Source of the DNA: Bacillota bacterium
GTDB lineage: Bacteria; Bacillota; UBA4882; UBA8346
Length of the DNA stretch: 64,000 bases
Direction of reading: 5' to 3'
Assembly: GCA_023426245.1 (NCBI GenBank)
Contig: JAFABB010000051.1
Location: forward strand, 62,001-126,000
The translations under genes and the position numbers were made by a program. Under the pieces are notes generated by a model, which saw nothing but the letters and a program-made list of their open reading frames with translations, had not been told where the DNA came from and did not search any database. Of the stretch, positions 8,584 to 18,182 are shown in pieces (the stretch's first letter is position 1; every line of letters begins with the position of its first letter).

Positions 8584-10671
8584 ATGGCTGCAGAAATACA
8601 ACCTCAACAAAATTTATCGCAAAAGTTGCTACAAAATGGCGAAATGGCAGTAGTTGTGATCATTATCTTGGTTTTGGTAATGTTCATTATCCCCTTGCCG
8701 TCTTTTTTATTGGATATGTTTTTGACAATAAATATCTGTACCGGTATGGTCGTTGTTTTATTAACGATGAACATCCGAAAGAGTTTGGAATTTTCTGTTT
8801 TTCCAACGTTATTGCTCATTACCACTCTTTTTAGATTGGCACTCAATGTTTCTTCTTCCAGATTGATTTTATCAGATGCTCAAGCCGGGACGGTTATTCA
8901 TGCATTTGGAACCGTAATGGCCCGGGGTAATCCGATTGTTGGATTTGTTATGTTTATTATTTTAACGATTATTCAATTTGTCGTCATTACCAAAGGTTCA
9001 GAACGGGTTGCCGAAGTAGCGGCCAGATTTACATTGGATGCAATGCCCGGCAAACAAATGAGTATAGATGCTGATTTGAATGCCGGTATCATTAATGATT
9101 CCGAAGCCAGAGCCAGACGCCGTGAAGTCGAACGTGAGGCGGATTTTTACGGAGCTATGGACGGTGCCAGTAAATTTGTTAAGGGAGATGCAATTGCCGG
9201 TATCCTGATTATTGTGGTCAATTTGGTCGGGGGATTTATTATCGGGGCGACACAAAAAGGATTTTCGTGGCAACAGTCGCTCCAAACCTATTCCTTGCTA
9301 ACAATCGGTGACGGATTGGTAACGTTGATACCGGCGCTACTATTATCAACTGCAACCGGTATTTTGGTAACCAGGTCGGCGGCAGAAGACAATTTGGGAA
9401 CGGATTTAACCAGACAATTGCTGGCCTATCCACGAATTTTTAATATTGTAGCCATTGTTATCGCGATATTTGGAATTATACCGGGAATGCCTAAATTGCC
9501 GTTTTTTGTGGTGGCTGGTTTGATTGCTCTGATGGGTCAAGGGTTAAGTAAAATGTCGGCCGTTCCGGAATTGGCTGGTGGAAGCGAAGCTGGAACCATT
9601 GGGGCAACTGCCGATGAAGGGAAAAAGCCTGAAAACGTCAACTCATTATTACAAATTGACCCGATGGAATTGGAGATCGGTTACCGCTTGATTCCGCTTG
9701 TTGATCCCAATCAGGGCGGCGACCTTTTTGACAGGGTTACGATGATCCGCCGCCAAACTGCTTTGGAACTTGGCATGGTCTTACCTCCGGTCAGAATTAG
9801 AGATAATATGCAGTTGCAGCCAACGGCTTATGTAATAAAAATTAGAGGTGTTGATATATCCCGGGGAGAAATCATTCCCAATTATTATTTGGCAATGGAT
9901 TCCGGGATTGTTTCCGAACCAATCGAGGGAATCCCGACGACTGAACCTGCATTTGGTTTGCCGGCACTTTGGATCATGGAAAATCAAAGAGATGAAGCGG
10001 AAATTGCCGGATATACGGTTGTGGATCCACCTTCGGTTCTGGCAACACATTTAACGGAAGTTATTAAACAACATGCCTATGAGCTGCTTGGACGCCAGGA
10101 AGTTCAAGCCTTGATTAATAATATTAAGGAAGAATACAATGTCGTGGTGAGTGAACTGATACCGAATCTGATGTCCATCGGCGAGGTTCAAAAAGTCCTG
10201 GTAAATTTGCTTAAGGAAGGCATTCCAATCCGTAATTTGATTACTATTTTGGAGACTTTGGCAGATTATTCTCCGAATGTAAAAGATCCGGAAATTCTTA
10301 CCGAATATGTAAGACAAGCTTTAGCTCGTCAAATAACAAAAATGGTACAAGCGGATGATGGAGTTATTCGTGTTATTACACTGGATCCCGGCCTTGAACA
10401 AATCTTACTGAAAATGCAGCGGGAATCAAATGATCAAACAGGGATTACTTTAGATCCGCGTATGATTCAAAGAATTTATGATAAAATCAGTGAATTGGTA
10501 AAGGAGGTTACCAGCTTAGGGTATCAGCCGGTTATTTTATGTTCCCCGGCGATTCGACTTACGTTTCATAAGTTGACAGAACGCCTTTCCTCCAAATTGC
10601 TGGTATTATCCTATAATGAAATCAATCCGGATGCTGAAGTTCATTCTGTTGGAGCGGTGGGGGTTGAGTAA
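8584..10671 (+). CDS. flhA: Flagellar biosynthesis protein FlhA
   Basis: A 695-residue protein, full length for FlhA. Seven or eight transmembrane helices occupy the first ~320 residues. The FHIPEP family signature is visible near 146-165 (ARFTLDAMPGKQMSIDADLN). The C-terminal half is the cytoplasmic FlhAC domain, which forms the nonameric docking ring for export substrates and chaperones. GGAAAGG lies upstream of the ATG. Its stop overlaps the flhF ATG by one base. Confidence 0.97.
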   Translation: MAAEIQPQQNLSQKLLQNGEMAVVVIIILVLVMFIIPLPSFLLDMFLTINICTGMVVVLLTMNIRKSLEFSVFPTLLLITTLFRLALNVSSSRLILSDAQAGTVIHAFGTVMARGNPIVGFVMFIILTIIQFVVITKGSERVAEVAARFTLDAMPGKQMSIDADLNAGIINDSEARARRREVEREADFYGAMDGASKFVKGDAIAGILIIVVNLVGGFIIGATQKGFSWQQSLQTYSLLTIGDGLVTLIPALLLSTATGILVTRSAAEDNLGTDLTRQLLAYPRIFNIVAIVIAIFGIIPGMPKLPFFVVAGLIALMGQGLSKMSAVPELAGGSEAGTIGATADEGKKPENVNSLLQIDPMELEIGYRLIPLVDPNQGGDLFDRVTMIRRQTALELGMVLPPVRIRDNMQLQPTAYVIKIRGVDISRGEIIPNYYLAMDSGIVSEPIEGIPTTEPAFGLPALWIMENQRDEAEIAGYTVVDPPSVLATHLTEVIKQHAYELLGRQEVQALINNIKEEYNVVVSELIPNLMSIGEVQKVLVNLLKEGIPIRNLITILETLADYSPNVKDPEILTEYVRQALARQITKMVQADDGVIRVITLDPGLEQILLKMQRESNDQTGITLDPRMIQRIYDKISELVKEVTSLGYQPVILCSPAIRLTFHKLTERLSSKLLVLSYNEINPDAEVHSVGAVGVE

Positions 10672-12092
10672 TGAGAGTCAAACGTTATGTCGCTGATTCC
10701 ATTCAAGAAGCTATTACTCGGGTTAAAAATGATTTGGGACGAAACGCCATTATTTTACATACCAAACCTTTTAAGGAGGGCGGTTTTTTAGGGATGTTTT
10801 CTCAACGGCGGTTTGAAGTTATTGCTGCGGTTGATGAAAAAATCGGAGAGAATCGTCCCAAAAAAGCTGATCCTGTTCAAGAAAACGTTACAGCTTCTCC
10901 TGCTGCGCCTGCTTCGAATATAAATTCAATACCGCAAGCCTCACCTACAGTTGTTAGCGGAAACGTAGCTCAAGAAATGGCGCCGTTGGTCATTGGCGCG
11001 TCGGTGAGCGCTCAAACCGCGCCTCAGCCATTTATTACCCAAACGCAACCTTCGGTACCAAGCATCGTGAATATTCAATCTCAGCAAGGAATCATAAACC
11101 AAACGAAGATACCTGTACAGTCAGTGATTTATACCAATGCTGAACCGGCAGTCAGTTTCCCAAATAATGTACCATCCAATGAACCAACGCTAACGTCATT
11201 ACAAGAAGAAATTGCCGAAATGAAAGAACTAATTCGGCAAGTAGCGACAAAGAAGCCAATGGGACAAACCCAGTCCCCTGCTTTTGCCAATTCGAATTCC
11301 GGCGAAAGGAATAACGTGGCTTTGGATAATTTTCGCCAATACTTACAGCATCTTGGATTTGAAGGAGAGCTCATCGATTATCTGGTACTTCAAATCCCAA
11401 GTTATCTTCTTGAAAGTAATGGAGCGGAAGACGGGGGATGGGCGGCTTATTGCCGGCAAGTTCTTTCTTCCCGGCTGATGTTCTCTGAACCCATTCAGTT
11501 GGGGACTCAGGGCGAACAACAAATCATGGCCCTGATTGGACCGACAGGCGTCGGGAAAACTACTACCATTGCCAAACTGGCTGCAAATTATAATTTATTT
11601 GAAGGCAAGAAGGTAGGCTTAATTACAATTGATACTTATCGGATCGCGGCGGTTGAACATTTAAAAACTTATGGCGACATCATTAATCTTCCGGTAGAAG
11701 TGGTTTATAAACCAGCAGATTTAAGTCAATCATTTCAAAATTTACATGATTGCGATCTGATTCTTATTGATACTGCCGGGCGTAGTCCCCATAATCAAGC
11801 CATGATGGATGAATTGAAGAAATTTTTGTCTCATTCCAAGATCGGCTTGATATTGCTGGCTATCAGTGCTACGACAAGATACCAAGATATGATTAGTATA
11901 GCGGAAAATTTTTCACAGATTGCCTATACTCATTTGATTTTTACCAAACTTGATGAAACCGATAGTTTTGGATCCATAGTTAGTTTGGCTTGGAAAATTC
12001 GCAGGCCGATTTCATATTTAACCACTGGCCAAAATGTTCCGGATGATATCGAAATTGCTAAATCGGATAAACTACTTTCCCATTTAATATAA
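10671..12092 (+). CDS. flhF: Flagellar biosynthesis GTPase FlhF
   Basis: A 473-residue protein. The N-terminal B domain (MRVKRYVADSIQEAITRVKNDLG) is followed by a long Gln/Pro/Ser-rich linker (about 60-200), then N and G domains of the SRP family. The P-loop GPTGVGKTTT is near residue 289, with DTAGRSPHN and TKLDET further on. FlhF places the first flagellar components at the membrane and is activated by FlhG. It is translationally coupled to flhA by a one-base overlap. Confidence 0.96.
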   Translation: MRVKRYVADSIQEAITRVKNDLGRNAIILHTKPFKEGGFLGMFSQRRFEVIAAVDEKIGENRPKKADPVQENVTASPAAPASNINSIPQASPTVVSGNVAQEMAPLVIGASVSAQTAPQPFITQTQPSVPSIVNIQSQQGIINQTKIPVQSVIYTNAEPAVSFPNNVPSNEPTLTSLQEEIAEMKELIRQVATKKPMGQTQSPAFANSNSGERNNVALDNFRQYLQHLGFEGELIDYLVLQIPSYLLESNGAEDGGWAAYCRQVLSSRLMFSEPIQLGTQGEQQIMALIGPTGVGKTTTIAKLAANYNLFEGKKVGLITIDTYRIAAVEHLKTYGDIINLPVEVVYKPADLSQSFQNLHDCDLILIDTAGRSPHNQAMMDELKKFLSHSKIGLILLAISATTRYQDMISIAENFSQIAYTHLIFTKLDETDSFGSIVSLAWKIRRPISYLTTGQNVPDDIEIAKSDKLLSHLI

Positions 12093-12138
12093 TTCATTCG
12101 CTACAAAGGAGTATTTTTAGATTTTAGAAGAGGTGGCT

Positions 12139-13002
12139 ATGGCGGACCAGGCTGAACGATTACGGGAAATTGTCAGGGGTGCTGGCAATAAGAACCTTAC
12201 AAGTCAAACGCGCGTTATCGCTGTAACCAGTGGTAAAGGTGGAGTCGGCAAAACCAATTTTTCGGTGAATATGGGAATTGCCCTTGCTAAACTTGGAGCC
12301 AAACCGTTGTTGGTTGATGCGGATTTGGGACTAGCCAATGTGGATGTAATTATGGGAGTACTCCCCCCTTATAACTTGGGACACGTTATCTTAGGCGAAA
12401 AAAGAATCACGGATGTAATGATCAATGGTCCTGCAGGATTACGGGTTATTGCCAGTGGATCCGGAGTTTATAAGCTCGCTAATTTAAGTGAAAAAAGTTT
12501 GGAACAATGTTTGCTGGAACTAAATGAAATTGAAAAATATGCCGATATAATGATAATAGATACCGGAGCGGGTTTATCCAAAAATGTTTTGAAATTTGTG
12601 CTCGCCGCCGGGGAAGTTGTTGTTGTTACTACACCTGAACCGACAGCGATCACGGATGCATACGGTTTGATTAAGGTGGTAGCAAGCAGTGATCCCAATA
12701 CCTTGATTTGGCTTGTGGTCAATATGGTCAAAAACGATAGTGAAGGCAGTCAAGTCGTGGATAGGCTTTCTACTGTATCCAAACGTTTTTTGGGTGTCGA
12801 TTTATTGCCGCTAGGGTATATTCCGTACGATCCGATTATCCCGAGGGCGGTTAAGGAACAACAACCTTTTATTATTAGCCATCCGCGCTCAATGGCGGGT
12901 CAATCGGTAGATCAAATCGCTCGAAACCTATTGAGTAACGGTATGGAAAGTTTACACCATTCAACGGGTTTTTTTGACCGACTGATTGAGAAATTTCGTT
13001 AA
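12139..13002 (+). CDS. flhG: Flagellum number regulator FlhG (YlxH, MinD-like ATPase)
   Basis: A 287-residue ParA/MinD-type ATPase with the deviant Walker A GKGGVGKTN near residues 33-41 and the Walker B region DADLGLANVD. The N-terminal DQAERLREIV matches the DQAxxLR helix by which FlhG stimulates FlhF GTPase. It limits flagellar number and controls placement. The ATG at 12139 is preferred over GTG 12133 because GAAGAGG at 12127-12133 then has proper spacing. Confidence 0.95.
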   Translation: MADQAERLREIVRGAGNKNLTSQTRVIAVTSGKGGVGKTNFSVNMGIALAKLGAKPLLVDADLGLANVDVIMGVLPPYNLGHVILGEKRITDVMINGPAGLRVIASGSGVYKLANLSEKSLEQCLLELNEIEKYADIMIIDTGAGLSKNVLKFVLAAGEVVVVTTPEPTAITDAYGLIKVVASSDPNTLIWLVVNMVKNDSEGSQVVDRLSTVSKRFLGVDLLPLGYIPYDPIIPRAVKEQQPFIISHPRSMAGQSVDQIARNLLSNGMESLHHSTGFFDRLIEKFR

Positions 13003-13016
13003 TTGAGGTAATGAAA

Positions 13017-13667
13017 ATGAGTTTTGAAAACGGTGACTATGTTGAAATCGAAATTTCGGACGGATATTTTCGGGGCGAGTATCCTAGCCGTATCGTTCGC
13101 GTTTTGGATACTAAATTAAACCTAGAAACGCCACGTTTGGCAGGAACTGCTATTCCACTGAAATTAGGTGCAGCATTAATCATTCATATTTGCAAAGAAG
13201 AAGCAAGGTATGTATTTAACGGTAGAGTGGTTGATTTGGCGGAAAAGGATTCCGAGCATCTGACCGTGTCGATACCGGCTACCATTGAACAGAGGGACCG
13301 TTCGGATGTACGACTGGCTATTCGGATTCCGGTTGAGCTTCTTTATTTTTACAGGAACGAAATTCCGGTAGCTTCTTATAGTATAAGCTCGGTAGATATC
13401 AGCGCCGGAGGGATAAGGATTGAAGCTCCCGAGGAGTATCCTTTGCATGCCAAAATTAAACTTTCGATTATGCTACCGGATTGTAATGAAGAAATCATGG
13501 CATATGCCGATGTAGTTAGAGTAGGGCGTTTAGATCATCCCGAACCGGGTTCGCCGAATAATTTCTGGGCCAGTTTGCGCTATTTGAACATGTCGGATGG
13601 CAAGAAAAAGAAGATTCTGAAATTTATTTATAAGCAGCAGGAATTGCGTGTAAAAGGTCTAATTTAA
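13017..13667 (+). CDS. YcgR-like PilZ domain protein (flagellar brake)
   Basis: About 216 residues. An N-terminal YcgR-like domain (about 1-95) is followed by a C-terminal PilZ domain. The PilZ signature is present: RDRSDVRLAIRIP supplies the arginine motif, and DISAGG matches D/NxSxxG. PilZ proteins bind cyclic di-GMP and YcgR types slow the motor. Of two close ATGs, 13017 has the better spacing to TGAGGT at 13004-13009. Its place inside the fla/che operon supports a motility role. Confidence 0.9.
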   Translation: MSFENGDYVEIEISDGYFRGEYPSRIVRVLDTKLNLETPRLAGTAIPLKLGAALIIHICKEEARYVFNGRVVDLAEKDSEHLTVSIPATIEQRDRSDVRLAIRIPVELLYFYRNEIPVASYSISSVDISAGGIRIEAPEEYPLHAKIKLSIMLPDCNEEIMAYADVVRVGRLDHPEPGSPNNFWASLRYLNMSDGKKKKILKFIYKQQELRVKGLI

Positions 13668-13686
13668 CCCTTGAGGGGGAAGGATT

Positions 13687-15636
13687 ATGGAAGTTTCCCA
13701 ATATTTGAGCGTTTTTATTGATGAGAGCCAAGAGCATCTCCAAACATTGAATCAATCATTGCTGGAACTGGAGCATGATCCGGATAATCCTGCCATTTTG
13801 GACAAGATTTTTCGCGCCGCGCACACTTTAAAAGGCGCCTCGGCGACCATGGGTTTTAATAAAATGAGTAACTTGACTCATGCCATGGAAGATGTATTAA
13901 GCAAACTTCGTTCCAAAGAAATTACCCTAAATCCGGAAATCACCAATTCATTGTTTGAATCTGTGGATTTACTTGAGATTTTAGCGAATAAAATTGGTGA
14001 AGGAATTGAAGAGGATATTGAAATTACCGGAGTCGTTCAGGGCTTGCGCCGCTTTGTCAACGGAGATATGGCAGTAGCTCAACCTCAGGGGGAACGGCGT
14101 CAAAATCTGCAATTACGTTATGCGGAAACCGAGAAAGAACAAATTCAGACTGCGGTTGCCGGTGGAGCTAAATTTTATCATTTGCATGTGACACTGGTTG
14201 AAAATTGTCTATTAAAAGGCGCCCGTGTATTTATGGTGTTACGGGAGATAGAAAGATTAGGAACGATTATCCGCAGCATTCCGACAGTAAAAGATTTGGA
14301 AGATGAACATTTTGATCTACAGTTCATTATCGGAGTGGTTTCGACCAACTCAGCGGATGATTTTGTTAAAGCCATTACCAATATTATGGATATCGATAAA
14401 GTTTCCGCCGAAGAACCCAAAATCGATCAGTTACTCATCGAGAAGCGGGTTTTGGAAACTGTTGAACATGATAAGGGCAAGATTAGCCCTCAACAAACAG
14501 TTCGGGTAGAAATAAAGAAACTTGATGATTTGATGAATCTTGTTGCTGAGCTTGTTATCAGCCGTTCAAGATTGGAAGCGCTGGGGACGACGATTGGTTC
14601 CAGGGATTTGAATGAAGTTGTCGAACAAGTTGGCCGTCTCACCTTGGATTTGAGAGATAGTGTTATGCGGGCCCGCATGGTTCCAATCGACACCGTATTT
14701 TCCCGTTTTCCCCGTTTGGTAAGAGATTTGTCCCGTGAACTTGGAAAAGAAATCGAGCTTGAAATTCATGGGGCCGAAACAGAGCTAGACCGGACTGTAA
14801 TCGATGAAATTGGTGATCCGTTGGTCCATGTTATTCGGAATGCAGTGGATCACGGCATTGAAACAACGGAAGAAAGGGAACAGAATAACAAATCGCCCAA
14901 AGGAAAAGTTGTTTTAAATGCCTATCAAGAAGGCAATAGCGTCATCATAACGATTCAAGATGACGGTAAAGGGTTTGATGTCAGGAAAGTTAAGGAAAAA
15001 GCCTTGAGAGCAGGTCTTTTATCTGCCGAAGCCCTTAACGAAATGGATGATCAAGATGTTTTAGAGGTTACATTTTTGCCCGGTTTTTCCACAGCGGATA
15101 AAGTGACCAATGTTTCAGGCCGTGGTGTGGGAATGGATGTCGTAAAATCGAAAGTAGACTCTTTGGGCGGATTTGTAAGCATTGAGTCGGTTTATGGCGA
15201 AGGTTCCTTGATTACCATTCGTTTACCTTTAACTTTGGCGATTATTCAGACACTGATGATTCAACTTGGGAAAGAGATTTATGCAATTCCCTCCAGTTAT
15301 GTTGAACAGATTGTCAGCCTCAAACCAAATGAAATCAGGCGCATCAATAAGCAGGAAGTTCTAATGTTGCGTGGCGAAGTCATTCCGCTGCTTCGTTTGC
15401 AAGATGTATTAGGAACTCCTGATGCAATAAACCAGCAGTTGGATGATTTGGATGTAGTCATTATTCGGACCGGTGATCGTTTAATCGCTTGTGTGGTTGA
15501 TTCTTTATTAAGGCAGCAGGATGTGGTTATTAAATCACTGGGTGGTTATCTTGGTTCGATTAAAGGGATAGCCGGAGCAACCATTCTTGGAGATGGTAAA
15601 GTCGCCTTGATTTTAGATATGAGGGCGGTCGCTTAA
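13687..15636 (+). CDS. cheA: Chemotaxis histidine kinase CheA
   Basis: A 649-residue protein with the usual five-part layout. The P1 phosphotransfer domain carries H46 in FRAAHTLKGAS. A P2 region lies at about 160-240, the P3 dimerisation helices at about 275-330, and the P4 ATPase has VIRNAVDHGIE plus DDGKGFD and GRGVGMDVV. A C-terminal CheW-like P5 domain follows. It phosphorylates CheY on receptor input. GAGGGGGAAGG lies before the ATG. Confidence 0.97.
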   Translation: MEVSQYLSVFIDESQEHLQTLNQSLLELEHDPDNPAILDKIFRAAHTLKGASATMGFNKMSNLTHAMEDVLSKLRSKEITLNPEITNSLFESVDLLEILANKIGEGIEEDIEITGVVQGLRRFVNGDMAVAQPQGERRQNLQLRYAETEKEQIQTAVAGGAKFYHLHVTLVENCLLKGARVFMVLREIERLGTIIRSIPTVKDLEDEHFDLQFIIGVVSTNSADDFVKAITNIMDIDKVSAEEPKIDQLLIEKRVLETVEHDKGKISPQQTVRVEIKKLDDLMNLVAELVISRSRLEALGTTIGSRDLNEVVEQVGRLTLDLRDSVMRARMVPIDTVFSRFPRLVRDLSRELGKEIELEIHGAETELDRTVIDEIGDPLVHVIRNAVDHGIETTEEREQNNKSPKGKVVLNAYQEGNSVIITIQDDGKGFDVRKVKEKALRAGLLSAEALNEMDDQDVLEVTFLPGFSTADKVTNVSGRGVGMDVVKSKVDSLGGFVSIESVYGEGSLITIRLPLTLAIIQTLMIQLGKEIYAIPSSYVEQIVSLKPNEIRRINKQEVLMLRGEVIPLLRLQDVLGTPDAINQQLDDLDVVIIRTGDRLIACVVDSLLRQQDVVIKSLGGYLGSIKGIAGATILGDGKVALILDMRAVA

Positions 15637-15698
15637 TCTTTCTGTGATGGACTTTTAGCGCAGTTGGCACGAAAGCTTTTGTAAAAGGAGGAACAGGA

Positions 15699-16193
15699 AT
15701 GAAAGGCAAGACCGAGGTACACGAGGAAACGCGTCAACTTGTAATTTTTAAACTTGGTGATGAGGAATTTGGCGTTGACATTTTACAAGTTCGAGAAATA
15801 GAGCGGTTGGGTCAAGGAATCACCAGGGTTCCCAAATCTCCTGTATTTGTTGAGGGAGTTATTAACTTACGTGGAGAAATCGTTCCGATCGTTGATTTAC
15901 GAAAACGGTTTGGACTGGTAGTTCATGCAATCGGACATGAGTCAAGAATTGTTATCGTGGAAGTCAGCGGTAATCAAATCGGAATGATGGTGGATCAGGT
16001 CATGGAAGTTTTACGCGTTCCGGTATCCTCCATTGAACTTGCGCCTTCAATTACCAAGGGCGTGGATGCTTATTTTTTAAGCGGAGTGGTCAAAATCGGA
16101 GAGCGACTAATTATTCTTCTGGATTTGGAACGGGCGCTTTCGGCGGAGGAAATTAAAGAGCTTAATGAAATGCAGGGTGAGTCGGAGGGCTAA
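15699..16193 (+). CDS. cheW: Chemotaxis coupling protein CheW
   Basis: A 164-residue CheW domain protein (LVIFKLGDEEFGVDILQVREIER, then VINLRGEIVPIVDLRKRFG). It links chemoreceptors to CheA. AAAAGGAGGA at 15683-15692 precedes the ATG. It directly follows cheA and precedes cheC. Confidence 0.96.
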   Translation: MKGKTEVHEETRQLVIFKLGDEEFGVDILQVREIERLGQGITRVPKSPVFVEGVINLRGEIVPIVDLRKRFGLVVHAIGHESRIVIVEVSGNQIGMMVDQVMEVLRVPVSSIELAPSITKGVDAYFLSGVVKIGERLIILLDLERALSAEEIKELNEMQGESEG

Positions 16194-16194
16194 T

Positions 16195-16824
16195 ATGTTC
16201 ACAATGAAAGACCTCGACCAGACACATTTTGATGTTTTAAAAGAAATCGGTAATATCGGGGCTGGACATGCAGCCACTGCCCTTTCCCAATTGGTGGCGG
16301 AGAAAATTGAGATGACCGTACCCGATGTCTCGATTATCCCCCTGACGGATGCCAGCAATATTTTTGGAGGTTCTGAAAACGAAGTAGTCGGTATTTATAT
16401 GCGTGTTTTCGGGGATGCCCCCGGGAAAATTGTATTTTTGTTTTCGGTCCCAGAGGCAAAGACGCTGGTGGATCGAATTGCCCGGCGTCCCGCTGGGACG
16501 ACGAAGGAATTCCTTGAGTATGAACAATCCGCATTAAAAGAAATTGGAAATATTATGACTGGCGCATATTTACATGCACTCACCCGGTTGACAGGATTAC
16601 AACAAATATCATCTGTTCCCTTTTTTGCATGTGATATGGTTGGCGCAATTGTGAATACGGCATTAATTGATTTAGGAATAATCGGTGATTACGCCTTGAT
16701 GATAAAAACGCAATTTAGTCTAACTGATCGACAAATTAACGGACATTTCTTCCTTATCCCAGATCCGGGTTCGTTAGAAATCATCTTAAGCGCTCTGGGA
16801 GTCGGAACGGCATGGCAGAAGTGA
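16195..16824 (+). CDS. cheC: CheY-P phosphatase CheC
   Basis: About 209 residues from ATG 16195, preceded by GGAGGG at 16184-16189. Two phosphatase helices with the E-x2-N pattern are visible (LKEIGNIGAGHA and LKEIGNIMTGAY). CheC dephosphorylates CheY-P and binds CheD, a feedback loop known from Bacillus and Thermotoga. A longer start at 16165 inside cheW is possible but has no good ribosome binding site. It overlaps cheD by 13 bp. Confidence 0.94.
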   Translation: MFTMKDLDQTHFDVLKEIGNIGAGHAATALSQLVAEKIEMTVPDVSIIPLTDASNIFGGSENEVVGIYMRVFGDAPGKIVFLFSVPEAKTLVDRIARRPAGTTKEFLEYEQSALKEIGNIMTGAYLHALTRLTGLQQISSVPFFACDMVGAIVNTALIDLGIIGDYALMIKTQFSLTDRQINGHFFLIPDPGSLEIILSALGVGTAWQK

Positions 16825-17294
16825 TTCGTGTTGGAATGGCCGAGCTTAAGGTCGGTAAATCTCCGGACAAAATTATTACTTTGGGACTTGGATCTTGTGT
16901 AGGAGTTTGCGCCTATGATTCAACATCCAAAATTGGTGGACTTGCTCATATTATGTTGCCCGATAGTTCTTTAGGGGTTTCGCCTATCAATCAAGCCAAA
17001 TTTGCTGATACTGCAATACCATTATTAATAAAAGAATTAGAGAACCTTGGCGCTGTTTTCGATCAAATCATCATCAAAATTATCGGAGGCGCTGAGATGT
17101 TCTCCACCAGTAGTCAGAATGTTCATCTGGGGGTGGGCGAGCGTAATATTATGGCTGTTGAAGAGATCTGCCGAAGAATGAATCTGGAAATAACGGGCAA
17201 AAGTATCGGAGGCCATGCTGGGAAAAGTGTTTTTTTGGATTTGGATACCGGAGTAATTGAAGTAAAATCAATGAGTTCAACCTCCATTTTATAG
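16812..17294 (+). CDS. cheD: Chemoreceptor glutamine deamidase CheD
   Basis: A 160-residue protein. The catalytic Cys lies in LGSCVGVCAYD and the His in GGLAHIMLPDS, both diagnostic for CheD. It deamidates receptor glutamines and its activity is modulated by CheC. The gene overlaps cheC by 13 bp, fitting the CheC-CheD partnership. No cheB or cheR is present in the window. Confidence 0.96.
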   Translation: MAEVIRVGMAELKVGKSPDKIITLGLGSCVGVCAYDSTSKIGGLAHIMLPDSSLGVSPINQAKFADTAIPLLIKELENLGAVFDQIIIKIIGGAEMFSTSSQNVHLGVGERNIMAVEEICRRMNLEITGKSIGGHAGKSVFLDLDTGVIEVKSMSSTSIL

Positions 17295-17383
17295 AAGTTA
17301 CTTATCGTTTTCGTAATCTTTTTACAAGGACGGAAATAAAACCAACGGGATGGAGCGTATGTTAACGCAGTAGGAGGGTTGAA

Positions 17384-18178
17384 ATGTCAGTCGATAAAAC
17401 CGCTCAGGGCGAGGAGATGTTATGGCAGAATTATTTATCGTCAAAATCTCCCGCAACCAGAGAAGCAATTATTTTAAGATATGCTCCACTTGTAAAATAT
17501 GTTGCGGGGCGTGTAGCGATTGGTTTGCCATCAAATGTCGAGTTTGATGATTTGGTTAGTTTTGGAATTTTCGGATTGATGGATGCCATTGAAAAATTTG
17601 ATCCCATGAGGGGCATCAAATTTGAAACATATGCCATCGCCAGAATTCGCGGAGCCATTTTAGATGGATTACGGAGTAATGATTGGGTACCCCGTTCTGT
17701 AAGACAGAAATCACGAGAGTTGGAAAGAATTTGCGCTGATCTTGAGAATCGCCTGGGGCGTTCGGCAACCGATCAAGAAATCAGCGAAGCAATGGGTGTT
17801 AGTATTCATGAATTTTATCAACTCTTATCTGAAGTTAGTTGTACAACTTTAAGTTCTTTAGATGAACTGTGGCTGGTTCATTCCAATGATGATGATACGG
17901 TTCGTGTTTTGGACTTGGTTCGTAATAATGATAGCGAGGATCCACTTCATCAAGTGGAGATGGAAGAGATCAAGACCACTCTCGCTTCGGCAATTGATTG
18001 TTTACCCGAAAGGGAACGAATGGTTATCGCTCTATATTATTATGAAGGTTTGACACTAAAGGAAATTGGAGAGATTATGGAAATTTCCGAATCTCGAGTT
18101 TCGCAGATACATACTAAAGCGATATTTAGACTCCGTGGCCGCCTGAATCGCTGGCGGAAATCGATAGAGGAGGTGTAA
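17384..18178 (+). CDS. sigD: RNA polymerase sigma factor for motility genes (sigma-D/FliA)
   Basis: A 264-residue sigma-28 family protein. Region 2 shows FGIFGLMDAIEKFDPMRGIK and FETYAIARIRGAILDGLRS, followed by DWVPRSVRQK, and region 4 shows LTLKEIGEIMEISESRVSQI. AGGAGG at 17372-17377 sets the ATG. It directs late flagellar and chemotaxis transcription. Its place at the end of the chemotaxis block is conserved in Bacillota. No flgM is seen here. Confidence 0.95.
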   Translation: MSVDKTAQGEEMLWQNYLSSKSPATREAIILRYAPLVKYVAGRVAIGLPSNVEFDDLVSFGIFGLMDAIEKFDPMRGIKFETYAIARIRGAILDGLRSNDWVPRSVRQKSRELERICADLENRLGRSATDQEISEAMGVSIHEFYQLLSEVSCTTLSSLDELWLVHSNDDDTVRVLDLVRNNDSEDPLHQVEMEEIKTTLASAIDCLPERERMVIALYYYEGLTLKEIGEIMEISESRVSQIHTKAIFRLRGRLNRWRKSIEEV

Positions 18179-18182
18179 GAAA